Source: Takakia lepidozioides (Eukaryota > Streptophyta > Takakiopsida > Takakiales > Takakiaceae). Taken from it: 64,000 nucleotides of DNA. Below are positions 51,512 to 60,949 of this stretch, piece after piece. Under the pieces are notes generated by a model. It saw nothing but the letters and a program-made list of their open reading frames with translations, did not search any database and was not told the DNA's origin. The stretch is taken from positions 70,184,001 through 70,248,000 of the forward strand of contig CM060733.1 in assembly GCA_030704615.1 (NCBI GenBank). Direction: 5' to 3'. Numbering within the stretch: position 1 is the first letter of the stretch; each line of letters opens with the position of its first letter. The position numbers and the translations under genes are program-made.

Positions 51512-52980
51512 CTATCCAATGCATTGTGGACATAACCAATCCCCATCTGGAACCATCTCAAGAGGTGGAGTCAAGCACCCCATATGCCAACCTCTAGAGC
51601 ATCGATCACACACCAGCATGGTGGCTGCCCCTTTAGCAGACCCACACAACATGCACCTCAAACCTGCAGATACCACTGCCAGGTTTGGGTCAATCCTGCC
51701 ATCGACATTCGGAAGGTGACATGGCGCACAATTACGCACATGGTCCTTCCAAGTTATGCCATCCCGACCCTCCAAGACCAAGACGCCTGAGGGCAAGACC
51801 TCTCGTACCCTCAAAATAACACGTCCTGCAGTCACATCCAGGGTCGTAGGAGCAGTCTGCTGCAGATAGACATAGTCACCAGGGTTGAATCTCCGAACCC
51901 CAGGACGATAGCCCCCACCACGTATGGTAGCATACCTCAACGTATCACGGTGTTGTGCAATGGCAAGGTTCTCGAAAGCCATGGGCATGACTCTCTTGAA
52001 CAACTTTGCACGCTGCTCACATGCACGTGCCCATACGTCCGGATCGTCAAGGTTAAGAACTGTAGCAGCTTCTCTGCAAACGGATGTAGGCAAATCCGGC
52101 TCTCGGCCAAAGAGAAGAAAGTATGGTGAGAAGGAGGCAAGTGATGCTTGCTTGCTGAACCTGTAGCCCATGGCTAACCAGGGTAACTGAAGGTCCCAAT
52201 CTCCTAGGTGTCCCTTCTGCAAGCCATACTTGCGCAAACCCCTCTTTACTGTCTGAACAACTCTCTCTGCCAAGCCATCGGCCTCAGGATGATCCCGAGA
52301 AGTGGTGCGGTGGTCTATCAAGGCCTTGTCACACAAAGCCTGAAACTCCCCCAAGAACTCTCTCCCTTGGTCCGTGAGTACCTCAGCTGGAGCACCGAAT
52401 CGGCTAAGCACACAATCCAAGAATGCATACGCAGCTCCCTCACTAGCCTTATCAGGCAATGGAACCAATTCAATCCACTTGGAGAAGTGCTCCACCATCA
52501 CCAACACGTACTTGTTGTGGCACATGGTCAGTGGCAATGGCCCTGCGAAGTCAAGACTCCACCTGTAGCCCAATCCCATGATCGGAAGAGGGTGCAATTG
52601 TGGAGTAGGGGCGTTGAATGAAGCACGCACCCTGTCACACACCATGCACCTAGCCACAAATTGTTGCACCTCTGTGTGCATACCACGCCACCAATACTGC
52701 CCCTGCAGTAGGCTATGGGTGCGTCGCACCCCAAAATGCCCCAACTCCTCGTGGGCATGCCGCACTAACCGTGCCCGCTGTGTTGGGTGAGGCACAATCC
52801 TCACTCGACCATCCTCCCACACTCGGAGCAGGTGTGTCCCCTCCCACTTGAACCTCTTGGCTCGTTGTAGGATCCGATCCCTCTCATTGGCAGTCACAGT
52901 GGCTGCCGTGTCTCCAGTGCGAAGATAGTCCAACACAGCTGAATCCTCATGTATATCTTTGGCGCCACTTGCTCATTGCT
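51512..52980 (-). CDS. R2 integrase with C-terminal PHD finger
   Basis: Inserts element DNA into the genome. The frame is open from about 52,980 and overlaps the RT-RNase H frame by some tens of bases in the -1 register. Order: HHCC zinc domain (HAHEELGHFG, then CMVCDR), the catalytic core with the three acids in WSLDFAGP, LTDQGREF and HPEADGLAER, and a GPY-like region (YRPGVRRFNPGDYVYLQ). The last 50 residues form a PHD finger of C4HC3 type: CMLCGSAKG, LVCDRCSRGWHMGCL, WLCPQC. PHD fingers commonly read histone H3 tails; here it would guide target choice in place of a chromodomain. Intact. Confidence 0.93.
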
Positions 52981-54645
52981 GGCCTCAGGGTCCTCAGACA
53001 CTTGATCCACAGTCATCCCTGTTGCAGGTCCAACCTGGCCTTCCGCTGCCAAGATACACAGAAATGCAGATGCATGCCATCCGGGCACCATCTCCTCGTC
53101 CGTCTCACCATGCCACCGAGCTCCAGTGTCATCCTGCTGGCTCGTGCATGGATTGCGACTCAACCCATCTGCATTGCGATTGACCAAACCCGGTCGATGC
53201 ACCACCTGAAAGTCATACTCTTGAAGGATGAGTGCCCACCGTGCAAGCTTCCCCGTAAGCTTGTCTGACTCCATCAACCACTTGAGTGGTTGGTGATCCG
53301 TGACAAGGGTGAAGAGATTGCCGTATAAATAGCACCTGAAGTGTGCCACGGCCCACACTGCAGCTAAGCATTCTCCCTCATATGAGCTATACTTAGACTC
53401 TGCAGCATTGTTCGAGCGGCTAGCATAAGCCACTACGAACTCTCTTCCCTCATCATCCACCTGTGTGAGCACCGCTCCAAGCCCCAGCATGCTCCAATCT
53501 GTATGCAGCTGAAAAGGACGCCCCCTGATAGGTCGTCTCAAGATGGGCGCCGAGGTCAACCTCGCCTTGAGCTCTTGAAAAGCTTGTTCTTGCTCATCTT
53601 CCCACTGCCACTCCTGGTCCACCTTGGTCAGCCTGGTTAGAGCCTTTGCAATGGCACTAAATCCCTTAACAAACCGTCTGTAATAGTTTGCTAACCCCAT
53701 GAAAGCTCGAACTCGGCTCACATCCGTGGGGCGTGGAACCTGTGCAATGGACTCTACCTTAGTCTGCTGTACCCCCAATCCTCCAGGATATATCATGTGA
53801 CCCAGATACTCAATCTGGTTGTGGAAAAACTTGCACTTGCCCGGATGTAACTTCAATCCGTGCGTCCTCAAGCGCTCAAATACCCCCTGAAGGTGTCTCT
53901 CATGCTCCTCCACCGTAGCACTAAAGATGATGATGTCATCTATGTAGCACCGAGCAAACTCCACCCCTGCTAGAATCCTGTCCATGACTCTTTGAAACTC
54001 AGCGGGAGCGTTTTTAAGCCCAAATGGTAAGAACCGCCACTGGTATAGGCAATCCTTCCCGTGCTCGTTGATCCCCCAGAATGCCGTTTTTTGCTTATCC
54101 GCCTCCTTGATCGGCAACTGGTGATATCCGGATCGTAAATCCAACGTGCTAAAGACCTTGGAATGCCCAATGGCATCAAAGATCTCCTCTGGTGTTGGCA
54201 TGGCATACCTATCGGACTTGGTCTGACGATTTACAGGCCGGTAATCACCGCACATACGTCTCTCCGTCCAATTGCCATAGACATCCTTCTTAGCTGGCAT
54301 CACTGTGGCTGAAGCATACTCTCCACCAGAGAGCTCCACCAAACCTGCCTCCCAGAGATCTTGAGTCCTCATCTGAATCAAAGACCTCTCCATGTCACTG
54401 TATCTATAGGGTCTCCGAAAGATTGGCGTGTCAGTGGCCAACTCAATACGGATCTCTTGACCCTTCAGTGCTCCCAAGTCCTTCAAACTGAAGGCACAGC
54501 AATTCCTATAAGCCCTCAGGAACCGCCGTATACGTCGTCTCTCTCCTCCGGTGACAATGGGTCCAATGTCAGGCTCCCAATTGTCCTCCGTAACTGCAAC
54601 CTTAAGTCCAGTGGGCTTAGAGGTAGAGGACGCGTCCCGTGGTTG
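52894..54645 (-). CDS. R2 reverse transcriptase-RNase H
   Basis: Follows the DNMT in the same frame after a single UAG (54,646-54,648); the 53 codons between the stop and residue 1 of the long ORF at 54,486 are open. RT motifs: RRMCGDYRPVN, STLDLRSGYHQLPI, FLPFGLKNAPAEFQRVMD, CYIDDIIIFS (YIDD catalytic box), LGHMIYPGG. RNase H: FQLHTDWSMLGLGAVL, YSSYEGECLAAVWAV, LVTDHQPLKWL and the tail HRPGLVNRNADGLSR. Copies element RNA to DNA. Ends at 52,894 after the frame has already opened for integrase. No internal stop. Confidence 0.95.
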   Translation of the reverse strand, partial: QPRDASSTSKPTGLKVAVTEDNWEPDIGPIVTGGERRRIRRFLRAYRNCCAFSLKDLGALKGQEIRIELATDTPIFRRPYRYSDMERSLIQMRTQDLWEAGLVELSGGEYASATVMPAKKDVYGNWTERRMCGDYRPVNRQTKSDRYAMPTPEEIFDAIGHSKVFSTLDLRSGYHQLPIKEADKQKTAFWGINEHGKDCLYQWRFLPFGLKNAPAEFQRVMDRILAGVEFARCYIDDIIIFSATVEEHERHLQGVFERLRTHGLKLHPGKCKFFHNQIEYLGHMIYPGGLGVQQTKVESIAQVPRPTDVSRVRAFMGLANYYRRFVKGFSAIAKALTRLTKVDQEWQWEDEQEQAFQELKARLTSAPILRRPIRGRPFQLHTDWSMLGLGAVLTQVDDEGREFVVAYASRSNNAAESKYSSYEGECLAAVWAVAHFRCYLYGNLFTLVTDHQPLKWLMESDKLTGKLARWALILQEYDFQVVHRPGLVNRNADGLSRNPCTSQQDDTGARWHGETDEEMVPGWHASAFLCILAAEGQVGPATGMTVDQVSEDPEASNEQVAPKIYMRIQLCWTIFALETRQPL

Positions 54646-54648
54646 CTA
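54640..54648 (-). promoter_or_regulatory. UAG CAA CCA readthrough-type stop context
   Basis: The DNMT and RT frames are one frame separated only by TAG at 54,648-54,646, followed by CAA CCA. This fits the UAG CAR YYA context known from tobamovirus-type programmed readthrough. Readthrough would give a DNMT-RT-RNase H fusion. Alternatively it is a simple mutation of a sense codon in this copy. Confidence 0.55.
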
Positions 54649-56028
54649 TGCTGCAACCTCTTGAGCAGTACCCCCTTCCTGCTCAGTCAATGACAAGGCC
54701 TCATCCTGCCCCATCGTCTCATCATTGAGAACCTCCTCATCCCGAGAAGAATCCCCAACCCCATCCATCACAGCTGCCTTCGCTGCCAACTCCCTCTGAA
54801 CCTCGAGCACCTCCCACATGTGCCATGGATGTCTACACCTCGTGGTCCTCACCGGCTCGCCCCCACTCGCTGCCTGTACCGTCTCGGTAGGCAGAGAGAC
54901 CGTCAAGGGAAGTGCACTCCGCACTCTACGTTGCTCAGCCATAGCCAAGCTGACAATCCAGGTCAAGCAATTGAGATCCATTGCTTGCCCCAACACCTGA
55001 CGACGTGATGCCTCAGAAAGAGAAGGCACCGCCGTGGTCCCAGTGGAAAACCCCATAGCCCGCTCTCGCTCGTCGGCATTAGGCTCCACTAACTGCTGCA
55101 ACTGAGCATCCCACAAGAGGCCAGGTCCACCATCCCGAAAAGCATGGGATCCTGGGAAGCTGAGCAGTGTAGGTAATGCTGCTCGTGGTTGACCCACCCT
55201 GTTGACCACTGCCAAAGGCGAACGGTCATCGTGTCTCACACGTTGAGACTGCCTTCCTGTGTCCAAAATGCCATCCACGGTGAGGTGTGCTGGCCGCTGC
55301 ACCCCATCAAATGCACGCTTGAGCAGTGCGGGTGGCATCAAGTTAGTCCACCATAGTCGTGGACGATGAGCCCGTGACCCCACTGCAGCTGCATCCAGCA
55401 ACACTGCTGACCCAAGCCACGACCGGACTTGATGCACACTGGCCATCACCCTGGCCCGAGAATCACCCATCAGTGGTACATTCTCCAAGATGTATGCTGG
55501 AGATACAGCTTGATGAAGCTGCAAGCAGCGCAAAATCCGCACCATCTCCCAAAACAGACCCGTCCTCGAGTCTCGCAATCCATTGCCATGCCCGGCTGAT
55601 GAATGCCCTTGGCAGGGCCAACCTGCCACTATCAGATCAATGGAGCCAACCTGCTCCAAATCTTGCGCCCCCAACAAGGAAATGTCTGCTGGCAAGGCTT
55701 GTTGGTATCCACGAACTGCAGACACAGGCAACAAGTCAGGGTACTGCTGTACCAACTGAGCCACATGGCGCAGTGAGACGCGTCGTGCAGTCTCATCCCT
55801 CTCCACATACAGGTAACGCCTTACCCGCACACCTGCCTGTAGCACAGCAGCCAATCCGGTGCTGATCCCGCCAAACAAGTCCAGAAGGCAAATGCCTTCA
55901 TCCGGCCGCTGCCACACAAGAGGTGTGGTGTCCAATGGCGACAACTGAGGTGGCCCTGGTGCAATCACCGCACTCTCCTCCTCTCTGACGGTACAAAAGC
56001 TTCTTCCCAAGCTTGTTGCACCCGTCCA
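54646..56028 (-). CDS. R2 cytosine-5 DNA methyltransferase, DNMT3-like
   Basis: About 455 aa, between protease and RT. Has the C5-methyltransferase motifs in standard order: I LLDLFGGISTGLAAVLQAG (SAM binding), II/III region RRYLYVERDET, IV LIVAGWPCQGHSSAG with the catalytic Cys, VI YILENVP, VIII RAHRPRLWWTN, IX-like LPTLLSFPGSHAF, and X AMGFSTGTT plus RRQVLGQAMDLN. The arrangement around motifs I-III recalls DNMT3/DRM rather than DNMT1. The open frame starts after a TGA at about 56,031 and overlaps gag-protease in the -1 register; it has no good ATG (first usual start is TTG 56,010), which suggests a polyprotein. All key residues are intact, so it may be active, perhaps methylating element DNA. 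Confidence 0.95.
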   Translation of the reverse strand, partial: WTGATSLGRSFCTVREEESAVIAPGPPQLSPLDTTPLVWQRPDEGICLLDLFGGISTGLAAVLQAGVRVRRYLYVERDETARRVSLRHVAQLVQQYPDLLPVSAVRGYQQALPADISLLGAQDLEQVGSIDLIVAGWPCQGHSSAGHGNGLRDSRTGLFWEMVRILRCLQLHQAVSPAYILENVPLMGDSRARVMASVHQVRSWLGSAVLLDAAAVGSRAHRPRLWWTNLMPPALLKRAFDGVQRPAHLTVDGILDTGRQSQRVRHDDRSPLAVVNRVGQPRAALPTLLSFPGSHAFRDGGPGLLWDAQLQQLVEPNADERERAMGFSTGTTAVPSLSEASRRQVLGQAMDLNCLTWIVSLAMAEQRRVRSALPLTVSLPTETVQAASGGEPVRTTRCRHPWHMWEVLEVQRELAAKAAVMDGVGDSSRDEEVLNDETMGQDEALSLTEQEGGTAQEVAA

Positions 56029-58847
56029 TCAGCAGCTTGCTGCAAATCCTTGCTCGTACCCCACAACGGAGTGTGAGCAACCATGGCAGGCAACTCCGCC
56101 GTACCATGCATGTCATCCTGCTCTGCTGGAGGTGGCACATCCTCTGCATGGGCATTGCCTTCCAGCAACTCTCCAGGCCAACTAACGGCAGCTGTGAAGG
56201 CGGCTAGTGTTGGCATCTTGCCCCGCTGGGCAGCTGCAATACCCCCAATGAATGTCACAGGGAGCTGTGCACGGCGACCATCCCCTGACTGCCATCCAGG
56301 CCTGTAGGATGCTGACTCCTCCCAGAAATCCAGGGTGAAGCCCATGGGGTATAACACTGCCCCACCAACGAGGACATCGTAAGAGACCGCGTCTGTCACA
56401 ATGGCCTTGGCTCGCATCACTGAGCCATCTACAGGATGATCCGGCTGCAGTCTAATAGCCAACTGATGTCGTGTCATGCCGCGAGCCTGCTCTGATCCTC
56501 CCAGAGATGTCTGTATCTGGAAAGGACAAGGCTCCATATCCGCCTCCATGAGGCCCAAACCTGCAATAGCAGCTCTGCCCAACATCAGTGGCTGAGCTCC
56601 TGAGTCCAACAAGACCCGCAGTGGCCGGTACTTCTTGCCTGCCGGTCCACTCAAAGTGAAAATGCCTCCCTGGTTGTCTAACAAGACAACTCCAGGTGTC
56701 ACCATGGCGCGCTCAATGGCTGGCCTAGCTGGCAGCTCCGTCAACCTGGCAGCTGCAACTTGCCATGGCGCAGCCGTGGCAGTCTTGACCCTCAAATCCG
56801 AGGATCCCTCTGCCACTACACCTTCCACTAACTCCGCAGAAGATGAAGTGACCTCCCCACTCTCACAGAGTGTTGCTGCTAGTCTGAACACTGCAGCTGG
56901 TCTCACCCCCGGCGTCGCAATCATTGTTGCCGAGAACAGTGGGGCCTGACACACAGAGGTGGCTGCCCCCAATAACACACCGGCCGCACTAGCCTTGGCA
57001 GCAGGAGTCAATGCTGCACGTGTAGCTCTCCCCAATGGCATAGTAACCTCCGCCTCGGTAACAGTCGGGCGAGAACTAGGTGCCATGGATGGCGTCGACA
57101 CAGTCTCCGCCAATGTGAATGACTGAGGAAGCCTTGCCTGACGGCTTGCCTCCCCACGCTGTGGATCCAATTCCACCTCTGCACCTCGTGGCTCAGGAAC
57201 TCGTGCTGCTCCTCGAGTCACGGCTGCAGCAGACTCCACCTGCTCTAGTGGTAGTGCTGCTCCGCACATAAATCCCATGCCTCCCATATCTCCTCCCTCA
57301 GGAGCAGGAGGTGGACCATCCCGCCTGGGAGCCGGTACCGCCTGAGCTATAGCCATGGCAGCGAGCCTCTGCTCTAGCTGCTGAAGCCGGTTGGCCATGC
57401 CTTGATCAACGCCCTGACCACCGCGTCCTTGGCCATGTTGAGCTTGCCCTTGGCCTGCACCTCGTGCCCGACCACCTCGTCCTCTCTGGGCTGGTCCACC
57501 TCGCCCCCGGCCACCATTGTTCCCTTGGAACTGGCCTGGGCGCAACTCAGGATGCAAGTCATAACACTGGGCATCTCCATGCCCATACTTGCCACAATGC
57601 ACACACTGCAACTGTGCAGGCTGTGCTTGTGCTGGCCTTCTGCCACTCTCTGGGCAATCTCTCTTGACATGGGGTCCTCCACATGTCCAACATATCACCC
57701 CTGGTTGCTGTTGGCCTGCAAAAGATGCCACGGGCCTCTGCACCTGAGGTCCCCTGTAAGCTCCATGGAACTTGGGCTGGGCAACCTTGCCCCCCTGACC
57801 ACGCTGTTGGGCAGTCCCTTGTGCCTGTGGGCTGACAGTTGTGCCCCGTACAGGCATGTCCTTGCCAAATCCAATTGTAACAACTCGCTCCTCCACCATG
57901 TTGAGCTCAATCCGCTCAGCCAGTAGAAACACATCTGTTAATGTGGGTTGGGCTGCTTGTAACAGGGTTGCATCTCGCACCCTTCTCTTGAGCTCCTTGT
58001 CCAGAATTCCATACCAAAACTGGATTGCCTGAGCTTCAGTAACCCCTTGGGTCACACTTATCAAGCGCCTCATACGAGTGTACGCCTCTCGCAGGCTCTC
58101 ACTGGGTTTGCGCTGGAAGTCTTGCAAACTTCGCAGCTTCTCTGTCCGTACACCTTGGTAGTTCCTCCGCAAATCCTGGAAGAACTCCACCACCGGGTTG
58201 AATCTAGGCACATGTGTTGTAGTCGTGGCAGGAGGAGTAGTAGCACCTTTTGAACTGGTACCACCTGCAGAAGTACCAGCACTACTTGCTCCACTACTAG
58301 TGCTGGCAGTGGGAGCTATTGGTACTGATGCAGCTACTGGTCGCGTCGTGCCTCGAGTAATGGAGACGTAGTCAGGTGACCAATACATCCTCCACTCCTC
58401 AATCTCTGCTTCATGTCCTCGCCTGAACTCGTGGTAATCGTCCATAGGCGGGCCTTCCAAATGCTGGAACAGTCCCTTCCACGCCATGAATGGGGTGAAT
58501 AGCTGTGGATTGCGCATCTGCTGCAAATCACACCAGCTGTCAAACTCCTGGATAAAGTCATCCAACTCAATTGTGCCCACAGCTCCAGAGTACCTACGAG
58601 GCCCCTTGGTAGCTCCATACATCTCCTCCATGTCGTCCCACAACAATGGCGAATGAAAGTGCACACTTGTTGATGAAGCCTCCGAGTCTGTGTCTGACTC
58701 TACAGTAATTGAAGGTGGCGGTGAAGGTGGTCTGAACCGAATACCTCGTCTTGTGAACCCACTCTCACTGTTACTGCCTGTAGCCGTACTCCCCTCAAAA
58801 CCCTTGGGTAACTCCGTAATGACACTCACAATGTGCACCTCCTCCAC
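55965..58847 (-). CDS. gag: R2 gag-protease polyprotein
   Basis: A 960-codon frame. Residues 1-90: Ser/Thr-rich and acidic. The capsid domain lies around residues 80-330 (FIQEFDSWCDLQQM, VEFFQDLRRNYQGVR, SVTQGVTEAQAIQFWYGILD). Two CCHC knuckles follow, CWTCGGPHVKRDC and CVHCGKYGHGDAQC, then a Gly/Arg/Gln-rich stretch, a long Ala/Pro/Thr linker, and a retropepsin domain near residue 760 (RVLLDSGAQPLMLGRAAI). The first codon of the open frame is GTG at 58,847; there is no early ATG, and an AG at TATAG|TGTCAC just upstream could be a splice acceptor from ORF0. Ends 46-60 bp inside the DNMT frame. Confidence 0.93.
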   Translation of the reverse strand: MEEVHIVSVITELPKGFEGSTATGSNSESGFTRRGIRFRPPSPPPSITVESDTDSEASSTSVHFHSPLLWDDMEEMYGATKGPRRYSGAVGTIELDDFIQEFDSWCDLQQMRNPQLFTPFMAWKGLFQHLEGPPMDDYHEFRRGHEAEIEEWRMYWSPDYVSITRGTTRPVAASVPIAPTASTSSGASSAGTSAGGTSSKGATTPPATTTTHVPRFNPVVEFFQDLRRNYQGVRTEKLRSLQDFQRKPSESLREAYTRMRRLISVTQGVTEAQAIQFWYGILDKELKRRVRDATLLQAAQPTLTDVFLLAERIELNMVEERVVTIGFGKDMPVRGTTVSPQAQGTAQQRGQGGKVAQPKFHGAYRGPQVQRPVASFAGQQQPGVICWTCGGPHVKRDCPESGRRPAQAQPAQLQCVHCGKYGHGDAQCYDLHPELRPGQFQGNNGGRGRGGPAQRGRGGRARGAGQGQAQHGQGRGGQGVDQGMANRLQQLEQRLAAMAIAQAVPAPRRDGPPPAPEGGDMGGMGFMCGAALPLEQVESAAAVTRGAARVPEPRGAEVELDPQRGEASRQARLPQSFTLAETVSTPSMAPSSRPTVTEAEVTMPLGRATRAALTPAAKASAAGVLLGAATSVCQAPLFSATMIATPGVRPAAVFRLAATLCESGEVTSSSAELVEGVVAEGSSDLRVKTATAAPWQVAAARLTELPARPAIERAMVTPGVVLLDNQGGIFTLSGPAGKKYRPLRVLLDSGAQPLMLGRAAIAGLGLMEADMEPCPFQIQTSLGGSEQARGMTRHQLAIRLQPDHPVDGSVMRAKAIVTDAVSYDVLVGGAVLYPMGFTLDFWEESASYRPGWQSGDGRRAQLPVTFIGGIAAAQRGKMPTLAAFTAAVSWPGELLEGNAHAEDVPPPAEQDDMHGTAELPAMVAHTPLWGTSKDLQQAADGRVQQAWEEAFVPSERRRVR

Positions 58848-59366
58848 GTGACACTATAAGGCTCTAGTACTAATCTAATAGTGACACGGGTGGGCACCTG
58901 TTGCAGTTTAAGGGTCGTATCACAATGGCTCAGGGCACCTGCACCTGCATCCACCGCAAGAACTCCTATGGTTGGCTGGTCATCAACCCAGCCTCACCAT
59001 AGAAGAAACACTGGTGGTCTTGCTGGTCATCACTCCAGCCTCACCACCGACAGCATACTCTAGGATTGACCGGTGATCAAATCCGGCCTAATCCCTATGA
59101 AAGCAAGCGCCCACACAAAACCAACATGGCGCACAGTCAAGCATGCAGGTGTTGGGGGGGATCCAAACACAAGAAATCAAAACATCAACACCCCCACACC
59201 AAAATCCAGCTGCAATGCTGATCCTGCAGAATATCCCAGCCCAAAACCCCGGACTGACTGGCCTCCACCAAGAGAGGCTTTGGCAACTACGAGTACAAGA
59301 TAATGAAAATAGTACAGAGATGGAGGGGAAGAATAGAAGTTCGCCCAAGCAAGATCTAATCCTGAT
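58848..59366 (-). other. R2 spacer between ORF0 and gag
   Basis: About 520 bp without a long frame, with a duplicated word (GCTGGTCATCA-CCAGCCTCACCA twice near 58,975 and 59,020). It could be an intron or an untranslated leader. Confidence 0.5.
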
Positions 59367-60116
59367 CTATGCTATCAACTTCCAGACTTCTCTCAAAGTG
59401 CCTCGCTCTGCGTGATGGTAAGGTGTAGGAGGTATATCTATGTCCAGAAACCTGCCACTAACCTTGTCCCAAGCTACAGTAGCTCGCTCTAACCAACCCT
59501 CCTCCTCTTTCTGCCAGGTAGAGACAAAGCAATACTCCCCTATCTCCCGCTCACTGAACACTAAAGAAAACAAAGGTAGGGTCTGATAGTCTCTCAACTC
59601 GAAAGCTTTGAGACGGTTGCGGGTGTCTTCATTGCGAATGACTGCATCGCCTTCAAACAGAACAAACTTGTCCTCGCTAATGAACCCCCGCTCGTGGTTG
59701 CCTTGTGCAGAGCGTGTCCGACTGCAACACTGTCTAATTGCACAAACTTGTGTAGCTCCTGCTCCTCTGCTCCAGTACACCACGGCCTTGTGACTGAACA
59801 CCTTGGTCCCCGGGGCTGTCTTTGGCTGTGTTCCAAGCCTAGCTTTCACCCACTTTGGTATTTCACCTACAGCTGCAGAACTGCTGGCTCCAACAGAGTT
59901 CTGACTGTCCAAGGCGATATTGAGGCCCTCAATGCCAACTACAGCAGTCTGTTGTCTACTGCTAATGCCTGACTCCCAGTATGCAATCAACTCGTCCAAC
60001 TGTTCTCCACTCAAATCAGTCTGAGTTCCTTGGGAAACATAAATCTTGTCCCCTTTGGTGCACAGGCTAAGAGAAGAGACCTGCCCTTCAACGACGTCCT
60101 CATTTCCCCCAGCCAT
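59367..60116 (-). CDS. R2 ORF0, unknown 249-aa accessory protein
   Basis: Starts at ATG 60,116 and stops at 59,367, upstream of gag in the same orientation. Acidic first 80 residues, then a basic stretch with KWVKARLGTQPKTAPGTK and a Cys cluster (CAIRQCCSRTRSAQ), then an aromatic C-terminal half (FVLFEGDAVI, LPLFSLVFSEREIGEYCFVS, ERATVAWDKVSGRFLDIDIP). I recognise no family. The intact 250-codon frame in a recent element suggests selection. It may be an accessory protein or a first coding exon spliced to gag. Confidence 0.6.
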   Translation of the reverse strand: MAGGNEDVVEGQVSSLSLCTKGDKIYVSQGTQTDLSGEQLDELIAYWESGISSRQQTAVVGIEGLNIALDSQNSVGASSSAAVGEIPKWVKARLGTQPKTAPGTKVFSHKAVVYWSRGAGATQVCAIRQCCSRTRSAQGNHERGFISEDKFVLFEGDAVIRNEDTRNRLKAFELRDYQTLPLFSLVFSEREIGEYCFVSTWQKEEEGWLERATVAWDKVSGRFLDIDIPPTPYHHAERGTLREVWKLIA

Positions 60117-60400
60117 ACAAGGAGTACATCCACAGATTTGTCTCTAATATAGACCAGCACAGGTTCTAGAGACAGGATTGTGGATCTTTCATGGCACACT
60201 CACACTCTAAAAATTCCATAGATTTTTAGCAGAGTCCCAAAAACAGAAACCAGGTCTAGATAGGTAGATTTCCCCTTTCTGCAGCTATCCCCTCAAAAAC
60301 TGAGTCAAACGGAGCTCATTTGACAAAGATATGACCAACCAGGCTCTTTAAACATTTAAATTAGATCAAAAAGGCTTTGTTTTTTTTTTTTTTTTTTAAC
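60117..60400 (-). other. R2 leader with poly(A) tract
   Basis: On the minus strand a run of about 19 A's (plus-strand T's at 60,379-60,397) separates the captured host fragments from the ORF0 leader. No coding content. The poly(A) is in the orientation of the NDH-2 and LUC7-like fragments, so it could mark the 3' end of a captured transcript, or be a chance homopolymer. Confidence 0.5.
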
Positions 60401-60949
60401 ACCAAAACGCTTTTGCCATTACAACCTGTTCCCAGGTTATCTACGAGTTCCCGAGGTCGTTCCCCTCCAGGATTCTCCAGGCACCAAGAGCTCGTTAATT
60501 CCAACACTCGACCTCAGTTGGGTGGGGTATCACGATTTGCTTTTCTCTGCGCGTGGGCCTGCCTCCTCGAGACCTAGAGACTACAAACCAGGAATTGGGG
60601 CGATTTCAAGAGCAGATGCACTGCGCAGCACCTTCATGGCTTATGGACAGGCGGCCTGCTGTGATGTGGCCGTCTTTGCATGGAATCCAAAGCCAAGACC
60701 AGCTTGAAGTTCCATCAACTTGGTCTAATTCGCATCTCTCATGTTTTCCTGCAACGGGCATTGACGCCCACAATTTCCAGGGCTTGCACTGAAGCATTTC
60801 TAAGCTGTTCTTAGGCCACTAACACACCCTGTGTAGCTGCAGAAATTGTTCCCACGGGACCCTATAGATTCACCTGTAAGGCTGCTCAACGCCTGAGCTT
60901 AGAGTATGGTTGGATCACTTGCTCATTAAAGGCCCACAGAATATCTACA
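60401..60949. other. R2 captured region, unrecognised part
   Basis: About 550 bp between the poly(A) tract and the NDH-2-like fragment. It may hold the decayed C-terminal part of NDH-2, since the fragment upstream ends at NKLAQAGGGQAG and then a GDPFV-like GPFVDILW, but no clear alignment is visible by eye. Confidence 0.35.

Noticed and set aside
54646-56028. Free-standing restriction-modification Dcm-type gene
   Set aside because: It is flanked in the same orientation by gag-protease and RT within one LTR element, overlaps gag and is in frame with RT, and no restriction gene is present.
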